Shown one piece after another: positions 23,983 to 34,389 of a DNA stretch of 64,000 nucleotides. This DNA comes from Ligula intestinalis (Eukaryota; Platyhelminthes; Cestoda; Diphyllobothriidea; Diphyllobothriidae). Position 1 is the first letter of the stretch. Each line of letters opens with the position of its first letter. The stretch covers positions 70,015,944 through 70,079,943 of the forward strand of contig JAYGXS010000004.1 in the NCBI GenBank assembly GCA_036362985.1. The letters run 5' to 3'. Made by a program: the position numbers and the translations under genes. A model generated the notes under the pieces. It saw only the letters and a program-made list of their open reading frames with translations, did no database searches and had not been told where the DNA came from.

Positions 23983-24024
23983 GTCTCTGATGAAGAATCT
24001 GCGACGAATGTCGAAACGTCAGCC
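23983..24024 (+). ncRNA. Hammerhead-ribozyme-like motif at PLE 3' end, best PLE-type copy
   Basis: Order: GTCT (helix I), CTGATGA (core), AGAATCTGCGACGAATGTC (helix II with weak base), GAAAC (core), GTC (cleavage triplet), AGCC (helix I). In the family consensus AGGC pairs with GTCT and the hairpin is ATCCG..CGGAT. Between the core A and the triplet only ACGT is available for helix III. This cannot fold in one molecule but is self-complementary, so two copies could pair. AATAAA at 24026-24031. The helix II pairs next to the core are not canonical. Confidence 0.6.
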
Positions 24025-24031
24025 GAATAAA

Positions 24032-24879
24032 AGTGTTGACCCATGGATCGAATTATTTCCCAACTAAGTCACGGCATTATTCCGAAATACCATCATGTTC
24101 GCAATTTAAGAATTAAGCAAGACGTTTTTAACCCAATTGAGTGCTTTCCCGTTTTTTCTAAAACCCTTGTCAGTAGATTCCAAAAAGCAAGTCCAATAGG
24201 GAAATCAGCAGATTCGGTACGCCTCGAAAGCGTATTTTTGAAAAGGCATGGTCCTAGACTCATCGTGTTTTTGGCAAAATGTTGCTTGAGATTTCCAGGC
24301 TTACAGCAGAAATTACGATGTGGAAGAAAGTTCAAAAGTTCCCCAACAAAATTTCGTCCCACAACCTAAAAGCGTGCTTTTGGCAGGCAATAACTCTGAG
24401 AACTTACGTTCTCAACTCGCTTAATATGGCTTGGCTTTTGCCGTAAAAAAATTAATTGCCATGGTGCCTTTTTACTTGATTTATGAAAAAAAACGTATTC
24501 GGTTAATCTTTGAGGCACTTATGAAGGAAGCGGAGTATTCGGTTAAATAAAAAGAGCCAAAATATTGTTAGTAGAAAAACAGCGTCCGTCACCACTCCGA
24601 TTTCAAAATCCTTCGGTAACATTGCTTGCAAGTCAATTACCATTATATTGAAAATGTTTGCACAAACGTTTTCGTCCACTTCTAATTTTATAGACACGCA
24701 CGGCGATCCAAAAATCAATGGAATTTATATTTTTATCTGCCTGTTGTACTAAAAAGTGTCCAAGAAGGATGGCTGCTCCTTAAAAGAACTGGAAAATATT
24801 TAATGTTTGAAAAAAAAATTTCAGGATATTGTTTGAAAGTTCTAGTCACTGGAATGCAGAAAAAGCTTTTTACGTAAAC
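24032..24879. other. No gene recognised
   Basis: The 108-codon plus frame and 89-codon minus frame at 24043-24369 overlap and show no domain. AT-rich. Confidence 0.4.
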
Positions 24880-25480
24880 TGCAGGTAATTTCTGACTTGC
24901 GCGGCCTTCTCTGTATGTGCGTAACTGTCCCGATTTAAGTCATTGCGTGTCAGGATATTCAAACTGCAACCTGTCAACATTGTGGAAAGCGTGCAAATGG
25001 CAAGCATGAACAAAAATGGATTAGATGATTTGAAATGACCCTTAATTATGTTCGATTCATACTCTAAAGCAACGTTTCCCTGGTGCATATTTAAAGATAG
25101 CAATAACAGCAAGATTTATTGGATCAACGGCATTTTGGAGGGCTCTTCAGCTGCTGCGTCTCATTGCGTAACGTAAATCACATAAGAGAAAATACTAATT
25201 AAATTCATATCGAAAAATCGATACGAACACAAAGTCATAAGAAATGGCAAATGGGCTAATCAATAACATCAGAAGTCAAAACGCTATGGTCAGCAAAATA
25301 CGGGCAAAAAACGTCTGAGGTAAAAATTTAGGAGGGAAAATGTGTAAACAGGGAGCCAATGTTACCAAGACAGAGGTAGGTTTACTACATGCTCCAGCTG
25401 CTTGCTTAGGTCGAGTTTGAACCACCGTATGTAGGCTGTCTTCAGGTAGTGTACGGTGCGAGTTGTTCGTGCTGGAACGC
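24880..25480 (-). mobile_element. Foldback-family retroelement 3' end, arm A
   Basis: The minus strand reads a degenerate GIY-YIG-family C-terminus (SSITKHRLDTGHSVDPKSFF; a frame like FKLDLSKQLEHVVNLPLSW), then a 3'UTR continuing to about 24880. It is the inverted partner of both 25500-25900 and 27090-27710. The last 200 bp (GTTGCAGTTTGAATATCCTG and following) is shared only with arm D. Confidence 0.7.
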
Positions 25481-25499
25481 GTACTTGGAAAAAAAGATT

Positions 25500-25900
25500 T
25501 GGGGTCAACAGAATGGCCCGTGTCTAGCCGATGTTTAGTAATCGATGACCGGGGAACAACTCGCACCTTGCGCTACCTGGAGGCAGCCTGCATACGGCGG
25601 TTCAAACCTGACCTGTGTAAACAGCTGGAGCATGTAGTTAACCTACCTCTGCCCTGGTGACATTGGCTCCCTATTTCCCCGTTTTTTGCTGACCATAGCG
25701 CTTTGACTTCTTATGTTATTTATTAGCCTCTTTGCCATTTTTTATGACTTTGTGTTTGCATCGATTTTTCTGTATAAATTCATTTATTATTTTCACTTAT
25801 GTAATTCACGTTACGCAATTAGAGGCAGCAACTGAACAGCTCTCCAAAATGCCATGGATCCAATAAATCTTTCTGTTATTTCTATCTTTAAATTAGGTTC
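25500..25900 (+). mobile_element. Foldback-family retroelement 3' end, arm B
   Basis: The plus strand reads LRYLEAACIRRFKPDLCKQL then EHVVNLPLPW and a stop, followed by the 3'UTR with AACTGAACAGCTCTCCAAAA and CCAATAAATCT. It is an almost complete inverted copy of 25095-25480; the palindrome centre is near 25491. It would form a stem of about 370 bp with arm A. Confidence 0.75.
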
Positions 25901-26340
25901 ATGCATAAAATGCTGAGTACGACAGTTTAATAAAACAAATAGTAAGTAAAATAAATGCAGGTCAGCAGTACCACATGTCTGAAAATTGCATAACAAACTG
26001 AATTTAATGGATCAATAAAGTTCGACAGTGCTCATGGTTGTTTCCTCTCGCTACATAAAGTGAGCAACGTATGATAAAATATGAAATTAAATTCGTACAG
26101 AAAAAGTCACTGAGGCTGTGGGACATATTCACGAAACCTAATCAATAACGTAAGCATGTTAGACAATGAAGAAATTAAAAGTGAGGAAAACAACTTTGAA
26201 GTGAAAATGTGAGCAGAGCAATGCATTAATTAGAAATCCGTTTGTTACCTTGTCAACGTTAGGTTAAAAACACGCTCCAGTTGATTAAATAGGTTGGGTT
26301 ATTACCACCGTATATAAACTGCCTTCAGCTAGCGATAGTA
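25901..26340 (-). mobile_element. Foldback-family retroelement 3' end, arm C
   Basis: Minus-strand copy of the same 3' region. It includes the coding end (LKAVYIRW, NQLERVF) near 26270-26330 and a 3'UTR running left to the tail of arm B. Its UTR aligns with arm D (TTTTGTTTTATTAAACTGTC is shared). Confidence 0.65.
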
Positions 26341-27089
26341 ACGAGTTGTTTCTGCCCGAACGGGCATTAGGAAAGAGGTTTTGACGTCAAGGAATACCGA
26401 GTATCTAGTTAGGCGTTCAGTACTGGATGAACGAGCAGTTCTATTTTACTGTTTCTATAGCCAACTAAGCAAGTGTTCTTTGATTCTGACTGCCGATTGC
26501 CGTTGCGATCACCCTATGTACTTGCATCCGCAAGCACATGTCAATTTGTAAACATAATTTGAGGTGGCGTGTACTGGCAAGGCATTCTTCGCACTGGAAT
26601 TGGTATAGATGCTGTTCTATTGCAGAATATGAGTTAAGCAGCAAAGTATATCTCTTCAATGCTGTTAAGTAGGCGTCTCTTGATACTGTTTAAAATATTG
26701 TAGCCCTTTAAGGGAAAGGGTATGAAAACAGGCTCTTTTGGAATTTACTGTGCCATCAGTTTAGGCGGTAAGTGTTTGATATACTTTTCGAGAAACTGTG
26801 TTGGGTATTTTCGCTTGAATAAAATTACTTTTCGACAGCATCCGATATATCCATAGAGCCAACTTAAATTGAGTTTATAGATTTATGTGAACTTGCCAAT
26901 GCGAATAAATAGGGGAATCGCAATGCTTATTGGCAGCCAGAGCCAATAGGGAATTCCAAGATGGTATTAAAAAAGGAAAACTGAACTCCACGCTTATTCA
27001 CCTCTAAACAACCTCATAGCTACTGGTCCTTTCGTAAATCGCAAAAATTATTTTTCATTAGCTGTTCAGGCACAAACGAATTTTTCTTT
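26341..27089. other. Spacer inside the retroelement nest
   Basis: The first 80 bp reads as further degenerate minus-strand family coding sequence. The rest has no recognisable gene. Confidence 0.4.
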
Positions 27090-27709
27090 GCGATACCTTA
27101 AGACAGCTTACATACGATGGTCAAAATGCGACCTATGTAAACAGCTGGAGCATGTTGTTAAAATAACTTTACCTTGGTGCCTTCTAGCTTCCTGTATCAC
27201 ACATTTCCCTGCCCATCTTTCCGATTTAACGTTTTTCCTCACTTTTACTCTAAATATTGTTTAATATTCTCACTTCACTTATTCGTGTCGGTTAATATGT
27301 CTTATAATTTTATCGATATTTTCTGTACGAATTCAATGTTGCATTTCCTCGTACGTTACTTTATTTATGAAGCAAGAGTAAGCAGCTGATCAGCACTCTA
27401 GAAATTTACGGATATGATAAATTCTGCTGCTTATGCAATCGTCAAACATGTGCTCCTGCTGACAATCATACATGTTTGCTTAAATTTTTGTTTTATTAAA
27501 CTGTCCCATTCGGAATCTAATGCCTGTATCTAACATAACTAAAGGTTATTTCAATTTATATTATCAATGTTTTGTTATTATTTGGTAGTTTCGCGCTTTT
27601 GACGCTGGTGACAAGTTGCGGTTTGAACATTCTCACAGGCAATGATTTAAATAGGGATATGAACGCATACGCAGAGAAGGCTGCATGAGACCGCATTTAT
27701 ACAGCAATA
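27090..27709 (+). mobile_element. Foldback-family retroelement 3' end, arm D
   Basis: The plus strand begins with the coding end (CDLCKQLEHVVKITLPW in the relevant frame), followed by an extended 3'UTR. The distal 110 bp (GACAAGTTGCGGTTTGAACA, GGCAATGATTTAAATAGGGA) is the inverted counterpart of the distal part of arm A. It ends where the foldback DNA element at 27718 begins. Confidence 0.65.
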
Positions 27710-27717
27710 ACCTAGAG
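27710..27717. repeat. 8-bp target-site duplication, left
   Basis: ACCTAGAG, repeated exactly at 28292-28299 outside the element ends. Confidence 0.85.
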
Positions 27718-28291
27718 GGCAACAGAAGCTTATGTAGCTCCACACATTAATCCCTACAACCTGCATGTTTTCTACGAAAACGGAGTTTATCGGGTGTTAT
27801 GGGTGGGAAATTAGGACACGCAGAGAAATTTACTTTAATAAATGCTAAATGTATTTTTATTTTGCTGTATTCAGAAGTGTTATTGATTTATATCTGTAGA
27901 TTTTCCTAATCTGTAGTACCATTTAACTTATTGCGGAAAAACCCGATTATAAAACTTCCGGTTTCTTGAATTTCCCAAAAAAATGAAATGGTGGCTAGGA
28001 GGTCGTCTACTTAAACTTACCTGTCGTCCAACTTACCATTCTGGATTTAGATCATTATATACCGCGGCGCTAAGCGCCACGCACACTTCAATTAACATGC
28101 GGAACAACCTGCTCTCAGCGGCCGCGGGAAGCAAATTCGACTACATTTTTTCACCTTACACTTACTCCTTAAAATTTACTTCTCTGCCTATCCTAGCTCC
28201 TCACCCCACAAAACTCTATAACCGTTGTTTTTGCAGGATAAAATGCTTGGACTACGGGTATATGAGTGGGGCTACATAAGCTACTTTTGCC
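27718..28291. mobile_element. Foldback DNA transposon / MITE (element A), full copy 1
   Basis: 574 bp. Starts GGCAACAGAAGCTTATGTAG and ends CTACATAAGCTACTTTTGCC, giving terminal inverted repeats that continue imperfectly for about 140 bp on each side. The centre holds a GC hairpin (CGCGGCGC..GCGCCACG) and a GCGGCCGC block. Exact 8-bp duplications flank it. It has no coding capacity, so it is non-autonomous. 8-bp duplications occur in the hAT, P and Merlin superfamilies; the GG terminus is compatible with Merlin, but the class is not settled. Confidence 0.88.
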
Positions 28292-28299
28292 ACCTAGAG
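28292..28299. repeat. 8-bp target-site duplication, right
   Basis: Exact copy of 27710-27717. Confidence 0.85.
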
Positions 28300-28618
28300 T
28301 TTAAGTTAAGAATTTTTTCTGCAAACCAGTGACTAAACATTTCGAACAATAGTGTGAAGTTGTTTTTGTCAAACATTTAATATTTTACAGTCTTTCATGG
28401 AGAACTTATCCTTCTTAGACTATTTTCAATCTCAGAGGCAGATATGTTTGGACCGTAACGTCTGAATCTCGTGAAAAGTGCACAAAGGACAAGCGTGAAC
28501 GAAAGAAATGGATTATATTATTTGGAATGATCTTTAGTTATGTAAGATTCATACGTTTTCGAGAAGAACCCTTTAATAAGAAGAAGAAGACTCGATCGCT
28601 TGGACAATATGTTTATTC
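28300..28618. other. Diverged retroelement 3'UTR remnant
   Basis: Positions 28440-28560 resemble 24985-25070 (shared order: GCACA..GGACAAGCGTGAAC, AAATGGATTA, GATTCATAC). No gene. Confidence 0.4.
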
Positions 28619-28660
28619 GCCTGGCGTTTCGACATCCGTCACGGATTCATCATCAGAGAC
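28619..28660 (-). ncRNA. Hammerhead-ribozyme-like motif, inactivated
   Basis: The minus strand reads GTCT, CTGATGA, TGAATCCG-TGA-CGGATGTC, GAAAC, GCC, AGGC, then GAATAAA. Both cores and helix I are intact and the five-pair helix ATCCG/CGGAT is perfect, but the cleavage triplet is GCC instead of GUC. A second 5' half on the plus strand (GTCTCTGATGAAGAATGCG, 28662-28680) abuts it head to head. Confidence 0.6.
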
Positions 28661-28680
28661 GGTCTCTGATGAAGAATGCG

Positions 28681-30330
28681 TCAATTAAACAAATTATAGG
28701 CAAATATGTATTAATATCAGACGTATCACAGGTCGTTAGTTGAATTCGAAGTGGTTTGTCGTACCTAACAACAAGTAAAACTGTGATTAAGTATATTGTA
28801 CTCTTGGTCTTCTAGAGTAAATGAATGGGCAAACAAAATATACTCCTCATAGACCCAACAACACCCATGTTCAATTTCACAATAAATCAAATGCTAATGA
28901 ATTTCAAGCCAATTAATTATGGAGGTAATATGTTGCTGAATTATCTAGCCTGCATTCTCCCTAACAGCCAGGCGTCATTAACAAGACTGGTTGTGCCAGA
29001 ACCTACCTGATAATTGTGACGTCAATATCTTCCGGACGAAAACTGCGCAAACCTTAGAAATCCAGGGGCAAAAAATTTTTCCTTAAGGATGCGAGACATG
29101 ATGAACAATTAGCCGTCAAAATTAGCAGTTATAAAGCTCCAAATTGACTGGAGAGATGTATTTAATCAACTATCCTTAACTATATTAAAAAGAAGTTCAT
29201 CTATTTCCGGAAGTATAACGTTTACCATAGTTAACATCTATCAAAGTTAATGAACACTGAAAATCAGTCACTCGGTTCTTCTTTAGTATTAGACACCTAA
29301 AAAATCTGATAACGCCGAACCCGATCCAAAAAAACTAGGAAATATCGACAAGATCACTCATAACCAATTCGTATGTACCCCATGGAGATGTCCAGTCCAT
29401 GATATGACTGCTGGGATTGTGTTTGAATTAGAAGTCGTTACCACTTTTGGCAGTTCCCACTGGTTTAAAATTAAGATTTCAGACCGCGTCGATACAATGA
29501 CGATGACAAAAGTAATTTATATTAAACATGCATAGTAAATTTAAGTTGGAGATCATCCAAGAAATTAAAAGGGCCATGTTGTTCAGAGGTGCCTCAAATG
29601 AAATCAAAATCCCAGCATTACAAAGCCAGTTCGAAATGTAAAATCAATATGTCGTCCTCCCTAGGAATTGAATAGAAGTCAAGAAATATGGGTTATAATT
29701 ATAACTGATGACCCCACTTAATCGGTAAAAGCACAAAATAAAAATATATGGAATAAGTATCCTGATGTCCATCTAAAATGTTTTTGGGACATAAAATCTC
29801 TGCCTACGGCAAATAAATAATTTCTCTTAAAGGAATAGAATGCTCAAAAGAGAACGTATCAAGATCTTTATAATCCCCATTTTTTGACTCTTAAAGTAAT
29901 CGTTCTCCCTGCAAAATTAGAACACACGCAAAAGTGTCGCTAAAACTGCGTTCATTATTTACTCAGTTGCCATTCTGCCAAAAGAGCTGCCTTTCAGTAA
30001 GGGAGGAATATATGCTTTTGTACAATCGCAATATGTCTTAGCAGGAAGCTAGATAAACATTGTTATCCAGACATAAATGCTTTCTTTCACAGTGGTCTAC
30101 AAATATGCCGTTTCTGCAGCGTTTTGAGAAATAGTAGAAAAAGCATGAGTTGGTGACGAAAAGAGTCAAAATGCTTGCTTTTTTGCTATGCGAATGACAC
30201 ATGTGTATCAGTCGCAAACTTAGTACGTTTGAGAACGTTGATGACAAGCTACCGTTTGTGTAAGAATATGGTACTATTTTAAAAATGTTGACAAGAAACC
30301 GTCCTCTTCGCACACGCTTCATCGGTGCTT
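28681..30330. other. No gene recognised (1.65 kb)
   Basis: AT-rich. A 94-codon minus frame (30038-30322) opens away from the ACK-tail gene and would share its promoter region, but it has no recognisable domain. Confidence 0.4.
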
Positions 30331-30512
30331 TTACGTCATGAGAAATGTTCTGCCAACAGATAACCTGTGGCTGATTGATTTCCTCAGCGGCGCATTTGAT
30401 TGGTTACGTTCTGACCAATAGAAAGTCAGATCGGCTATTCGCGAATGTTGGCTTTTTGTCGGCGGACTAATGCAAACTGACGTTCAGAATAAGGGAAAAA
30501 GATGTTTAAAAG
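30331..30512 (+). promoter_or_regulatory. Putative promoter of the ACK-tail gene
   Basis: In order: TTACGTCA (CRE/ATF-like, 30331-30338), an inverted CCAAT box ATTGG (30399-30403), a direct CCAAT (30415-30419) and TTTAAAAG (TATA-like, 30505-30512). The TATA-like box would place a start near 30535-30545, about 30-40 bases before the ATG. Only the arrangement is seen; each site is short and could occur by chance. Confidence 0.4.
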
Positions 30513-30574
30513 GGTGACAGTGCGCAGTTAAATTATAGGGACTGCAGGATTGCAGCTATCACCATAAAATATTC

Positions 30575-32173
30575 ATGCCCCTTACTGGAATGGAGAAACT
30601 CCGTCGGACGCGCTCAATGCCCAAAGGTGCATTCCCAGAGAGATTTAATCAACCCGCGACACAGAAAGGTGATGGAAAAAATGTGGCGGCAGTCTCATCG
30701 ACGGATCAATCCAACGAGTACCCCTTCCGATTTAATCGTACAAAATCCCATTTTTTTCATTCCTGTCGGTACCCTAAGTCAAGACTTCACGCTGAAAAGC
30801 AGAACCGGGATGCACTGGAGGGAAACGTTCAAAGTTTAAGCTGCGGATTTGGCTTTTTGCCCTTTACAAAGAGTCGACATTCAATAATATCTGACACGGA
30901 TACAATAGCTTCCACTCTTGATGATGGTGAGGGCTATGAACCCAATCGGGATGAGAGTTCGATGTCAGAGGAGCAGTCTAGTTCTAGACTATCCTCCAGT
31001 CGAAAGGAAACTCCAATGTCTGACTTCGCCTTTTTCAACGACTCAATGACAGAGGAGTTTAATGAAGAATTGCCGGCTCCTAGACCACCGCCAAGAATAA
31101 GTTCACCCCGAATAAAGCCCGCGCCTCTTGAATATCAGAAAGAAAATCAAGCGTCATCTTCTGTGAGTCAATCATGCCATGAAGGACTCAGTAAAGCGCA
31201 AAGCCAGTGCATTTCTTTGCCACTCGATGTAAAATCTAATGAGACAATCTCAACTTCAGGTTTTTCCACCAGCACACAGGGAGATGCTTCGTCCGAGCTA
31301 CTGGGCGAAGACGCCTACTCGGCTTATTCGTGTGATGTTCGAATTTATCCTGTCCTTCAAAATGGCGTGAAAATGAGTGACACCCACTACTGGATTTTAA
31401 ATCCACCCAAATCTGCCATTCAGCATCGTTGGCGAGATCGCAGCGGAGAGAAAATGAACCCTGCTCTGGTGTTCAACAGCGCACCAAAGGTTCCCTGCGA
31501 AGAAAAACGCTCTGTTGGAAGACCAAACTGCTTTTCCACCAAGTTGCTGGCCCCGCCACAGTATGTGAATTTGCCCTCAACATCGTCTGCCTGCTCATCA
31601 CCGGGAAACAGGGAGGATTCAACGCCGTTGGGGTGCAGTAGAAAACCGGTAGCCTTGCGACGTGGCCGCTCCGAGAACAGTAAGGAGTTCCTGCAAAAGG
31701 TTCAACGTAACCTGGTTGATAAACTTCATCTTCTCGTTCCCTCTGCAACCGAAAACGAGTGCCATGCTGTTCTTATTGGTTCAAGCTGGAACTTTGAGGA
31801 TGCTTTGAAGCGTCTTAAACTTGAGCTGATCTGTCGAACCGGTTGTGCCTCGAAACTGCACTGCCAGCGATTGCTTGAGAGTCTTGACTGGGATTTTGAT
31901 GCAGCAATGAGTTGCGCGCTGACATTGAGGCCCTCTGATCTTAGGTTTAGGCATCGTCAGCCTTATAGCCCTGATCAGGCACCCCGTACCCCGACTCCTG
32001 TAAGTCCTTTCAGTAGCGTGCCTTTAATGCCAGTCAAACGCAGTCCGCTAAACACCTCACCGAGCTCCAGTGCTGGTGAAGAAATAAGAACACCTGACTT
32101 GTCTCCTACCGCCCTGCAGAATGAATCCTTATTTTCAAACCTAGATTTTAATAAACAACATATTGTTATGTAA
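30575..32173 (+). CDS. ACK/TNK2-like C-terminal-region protein without kinase domain
   Basis: 532 residues in one uninterrupted frame. Features: a class II SH3-ligand-like PAPRPPPRISSPR (about 166-178); VKMSDTHYWILNPP (about 264-277), which resembles the VSSTHYYLLPERP motif of ACK1 and Mig-6; APPQYVN (about 325-331), both a PPxY motif and a YxN motif; a UBA-like region (about 378-450) with ENECHAVLIGSSWNFEDALK and HCQRLLESLDWDFDAAMSCA, closely paralleling ACK1 TTEECQAALQCHGW and ECHKVLEMFDWNLEQA; and an S/T-P-rich tail. Known for the family: the Mig-6 region binds EGFR-type kinases and UBA binds ubiquitin. The start ATG follows an in-frame TAG at 30536 with 12 open codons between. It may be a complete intronless gene or the last exon of an ACK kinase; no good polypyrimidine tract precedes the candidate AG at 30546-30547. 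No kinase exon was seen upstream. Confidence 0.88.
   Translation: MPLTGMEKLRRTRSMPKGAFPERFNQPATQKGDGKNVAAVSSTDQSNEYPFRFNRTKSHFFHSCRYPKSRLHAEKQNRDALEGNVQSLSCGFGFLPFTKSRHSIISDTDTIASTLDDGEGYEPNRDESSMSEEQSSSRLSSSRKETPMSDFAFFNDSMTEEFNEELPAPRPPPRISSPRIKPAPLEYQKENQASSSVSQSCHEGLSKAQSQCISLPLDVKSNETISTSGFSTSTQGDASSELLGEDAYSAYSCDVRIYPVLQNGVKMSDTHYWILNPPKSAIQHRWRDRSGEKMNPALVFNSAPKVPCEEKRSVGRPNCFSTKLLAPPQYVNLPSTSSACSSPGNREDSTPLGCSRKPVALRRGRSENSKEFLQKVQRNLVDKLHLLVPSATENECHAVLIGSSWNFEDALKRLKLELICRTGCASKLHCQRLLESLDWDFDAAMSCALTLRPSDLRFRHRQPYSPDQAPRTPTPVSPFSSVPLMPVKRSPLNTSPSSSAGEEIRTPDLSPTALQNESLFSNLDFNKQHIVM
32150..32155 (+). terminator. AATAAA polyadenylation signal inside the last codons
   Basis: AATAAA encodes Asn-Lys seven codons before the stop (TAA 32171-32173). 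No other AATAAA is seen in the next 150 bases. Typical cleavage 10-30 bases downstream would fall at or just after the stop codon. Confidence 0.45.
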
Positions 32174-33939
32174 ATTTTTGCTAATTAATACTCTCCTTCT
32201 CATTCGGATACAACTTTATTCAAAATTTTTGATATTTTAAAGCATCATTATCATTATTCTCTGGAATGCTCTATATTTGAAAAAACCTAGCGTACGGAAA
32301 AACTTGGCATTTTTCTAAGTAGAGCCTGATAAATGATTATGTCCGGCAATGCTTACTTGTTTAGAAGCAAACAACTACCTGAAGTATAAACTTGTCAAAA
32401 TTTTCAATTTTAGTGGGGACCTGGTAATTGTTTTCATTTATAATCATACAAATACCCAATAGAATATGCTATAATTTGAATCGTTAACTTGTAAACCCGC
32501 TCTACGCCCCTTAAAATAATTCTTACAGCACAGGAAACTAAATTTTTGTGTTTGGGTGGTCATGGCATAAAAAAAAGATTATCTATCCATAGAAGCACGG
32601 ATAGAGGGCAGATCTTGGTTTGGTTATGTTTGAATACACATGATTGGCCTAGATTTTACGCATAATATTGTTTTCTAGGGCCTGAGCGCATGTGTAAATG
32701 GGCGTTACCACATGGCTCATGCTAGGCCAACGGCAATTTGCATTCTCAATAAGTGCACTCGCGAAAGCATGGCTTGCGATACCTAGTTTTCCAGCACAAA
32801 ACCCTGGTATCACTTGTTCTTTATGAGGAGAAAATGAAATGAAGGACTACCACCTGAAAACAAGCTATACCAATCAAAATACTGTCTGAAATTACTGCGG
32901 TTTGACGGCGGTAGACCGATGGGCCCATCAAACACGGAAATACTGTAGTAAAACTTAGAAAAAAGCCTTACTTAGACTAAAAAGCTGTTGATCCGTTAAA
33001 AGCAACCTGAGATCACCCAGGATGACGTCATCGCAACCGTCTCAGCACAACTGCAACACTGAACCACTGTGAGAACCCAATCGGTAGACATAAAGCCTAA
33101 TACGCACATTTGCAGATTATGAATTGCCTACAAAACCTTGAATCTTTTGCACAGGTCATTTTCGGCGTACGAGTAGATCTTGTGTCATGGTAACAGGAGC
33201 AGCTGTCTGTCATTTTGCGACATAAACTAACCACAAGTTCATGTGGCTGTATGGCTTAAGACGTCGTCGGTTATGTGTGCATAAGATTTAATCTTCCATT
33301 TTCGCGGAAAAAAGCATCGGGGAAATATTTTAATTCAAGGAAATGAATCAAATGCAGTACCATCGAACAAAAGACACTCCCGATATTGCAATACAGACTT
33401 GTTTCCAAAGAAAGTGTGCAGTGAAAATCAAACCGCTTCTACTACTACTTTTTTGCGTATATCTCTGATAAAAAATCCACGACGGAGATTAAAATGTCAG
33501 GTGCATAAAAAGGTTGTCCTAGCCGTCGATCTTCTTCACAATCAAAGTGTTATTCTGGAGGATAGTGCTTTTACTGTTTACTCAGTACTTTGTTTCGTGA
33601 ACTTTGTCATAATAAGGATCTCTTTTCATTGCATTAACGTTATTTTCCAAATGTCTAATTTTTTTAAAAATGCATTTAACTTCAAGGAAACATAAAAATA
33701 AGCTGAAAGTTTGGAAACTATACTAAAACAAGCAACCGGAAACACCCATTATCACGAGTTGGTGAAAGGCAGTATCATAGGTGCCAAAAGTCCAGCGTGG
33801 TTTCTAAATATTGCCAGAATTTAAATCCTGGCCGTTAATAAAAGGCACTTTTCCACGTTGAGCTAATCTTAAAATCGTCAATAAGAAACATAGATTTTTT
33901 TATTATTTTAAGTCCTCCTTATATCCCAATTTTTTATTG
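32174..33939. other. No gene recognised (1.8 kb)
   Basis: AT-rich downstream flank. A 98-codon frame at 33399-33695 has no recognisable domain. Confidence 0.4.
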
Positions 33940-33988
33940 AACAAGTGGATTTGGAAAACACATGTTTTCAGCAACTCTTCATCAGGCC
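33940..33988 (-). other. 3'-terminal motif of the second GIY-YIG family
   Basis: The minus strand reads GGCCTGATGAAGAGTTGCTG, AAAACATGTGTTTTCC, then TTCAATAAA. It matches 20201-20262. The body would extend right on the minus strand toward the assembly gap. Frames there (34016-34339 minus) do not show the expected endonuclease motifs. Confidence 0.6.
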
Positions 33989-34379
33989 AATATATTTACA
34001 GGGATAATGAACATTTTACAGACGGACAGGGTTAATAAGTGTACTTGGATTACTACTCATTGTTTCCAAGCAGTCCGCATAGGCGTGTGGAGGTGCTTTT
34101 GCCAGAGCAGCTGGGGAAGGGATGCAAATTGGGTTAAATTGTGCGCATTGGTCAGGCGTAAGGTACGTGGAGTGATAATAATGTAATTTGTCGCCAATGA
34201 CAACTAATGATGGAGCAAGTCGGGTGTGAACTTGCAATTGCTCCACATACGAGAACACTGCATAAACGTAAGGCAGGAATGGTTTCGCTGCCTGAGCAGG
34301 AAAGCAAATTAGGAAAGCCCTCCATAATATGGGTAACATTGCCTAAGAGCGGCATATAATCTCGTAGAACATTTTGATC
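33989..34379 (-). other. Unassigned block between terminal motif and assembly gap
   Basis: A 107-codon minus frame (34016-34339) fills most of this block, but neither of its readings resembles the second-family C-terminus. It may be 3'UTR. Confidence 0.35.
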
Positions 34380-34389
34380 NNNNNNNNNN
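34380..34389. other. Assembly gap (10 N)
   Basis: Ten N characters. The sequence immediately right is the arm of a foldback element; the matching left arm and spacer are absent. Confidence 0.98.

Noticed and set aside
30038..30322. 94-codon minus frame upstream of the ACK-tail gene
   Set aside because: No recognisable domain, AT-rich codons and no second evidence; kept only as a possible divergent transcript.
31473..31748. 91-codon minus frame inside the ACK-tail gene
   Set aside because: Antisense shadow of the conserved UBA-linker region.
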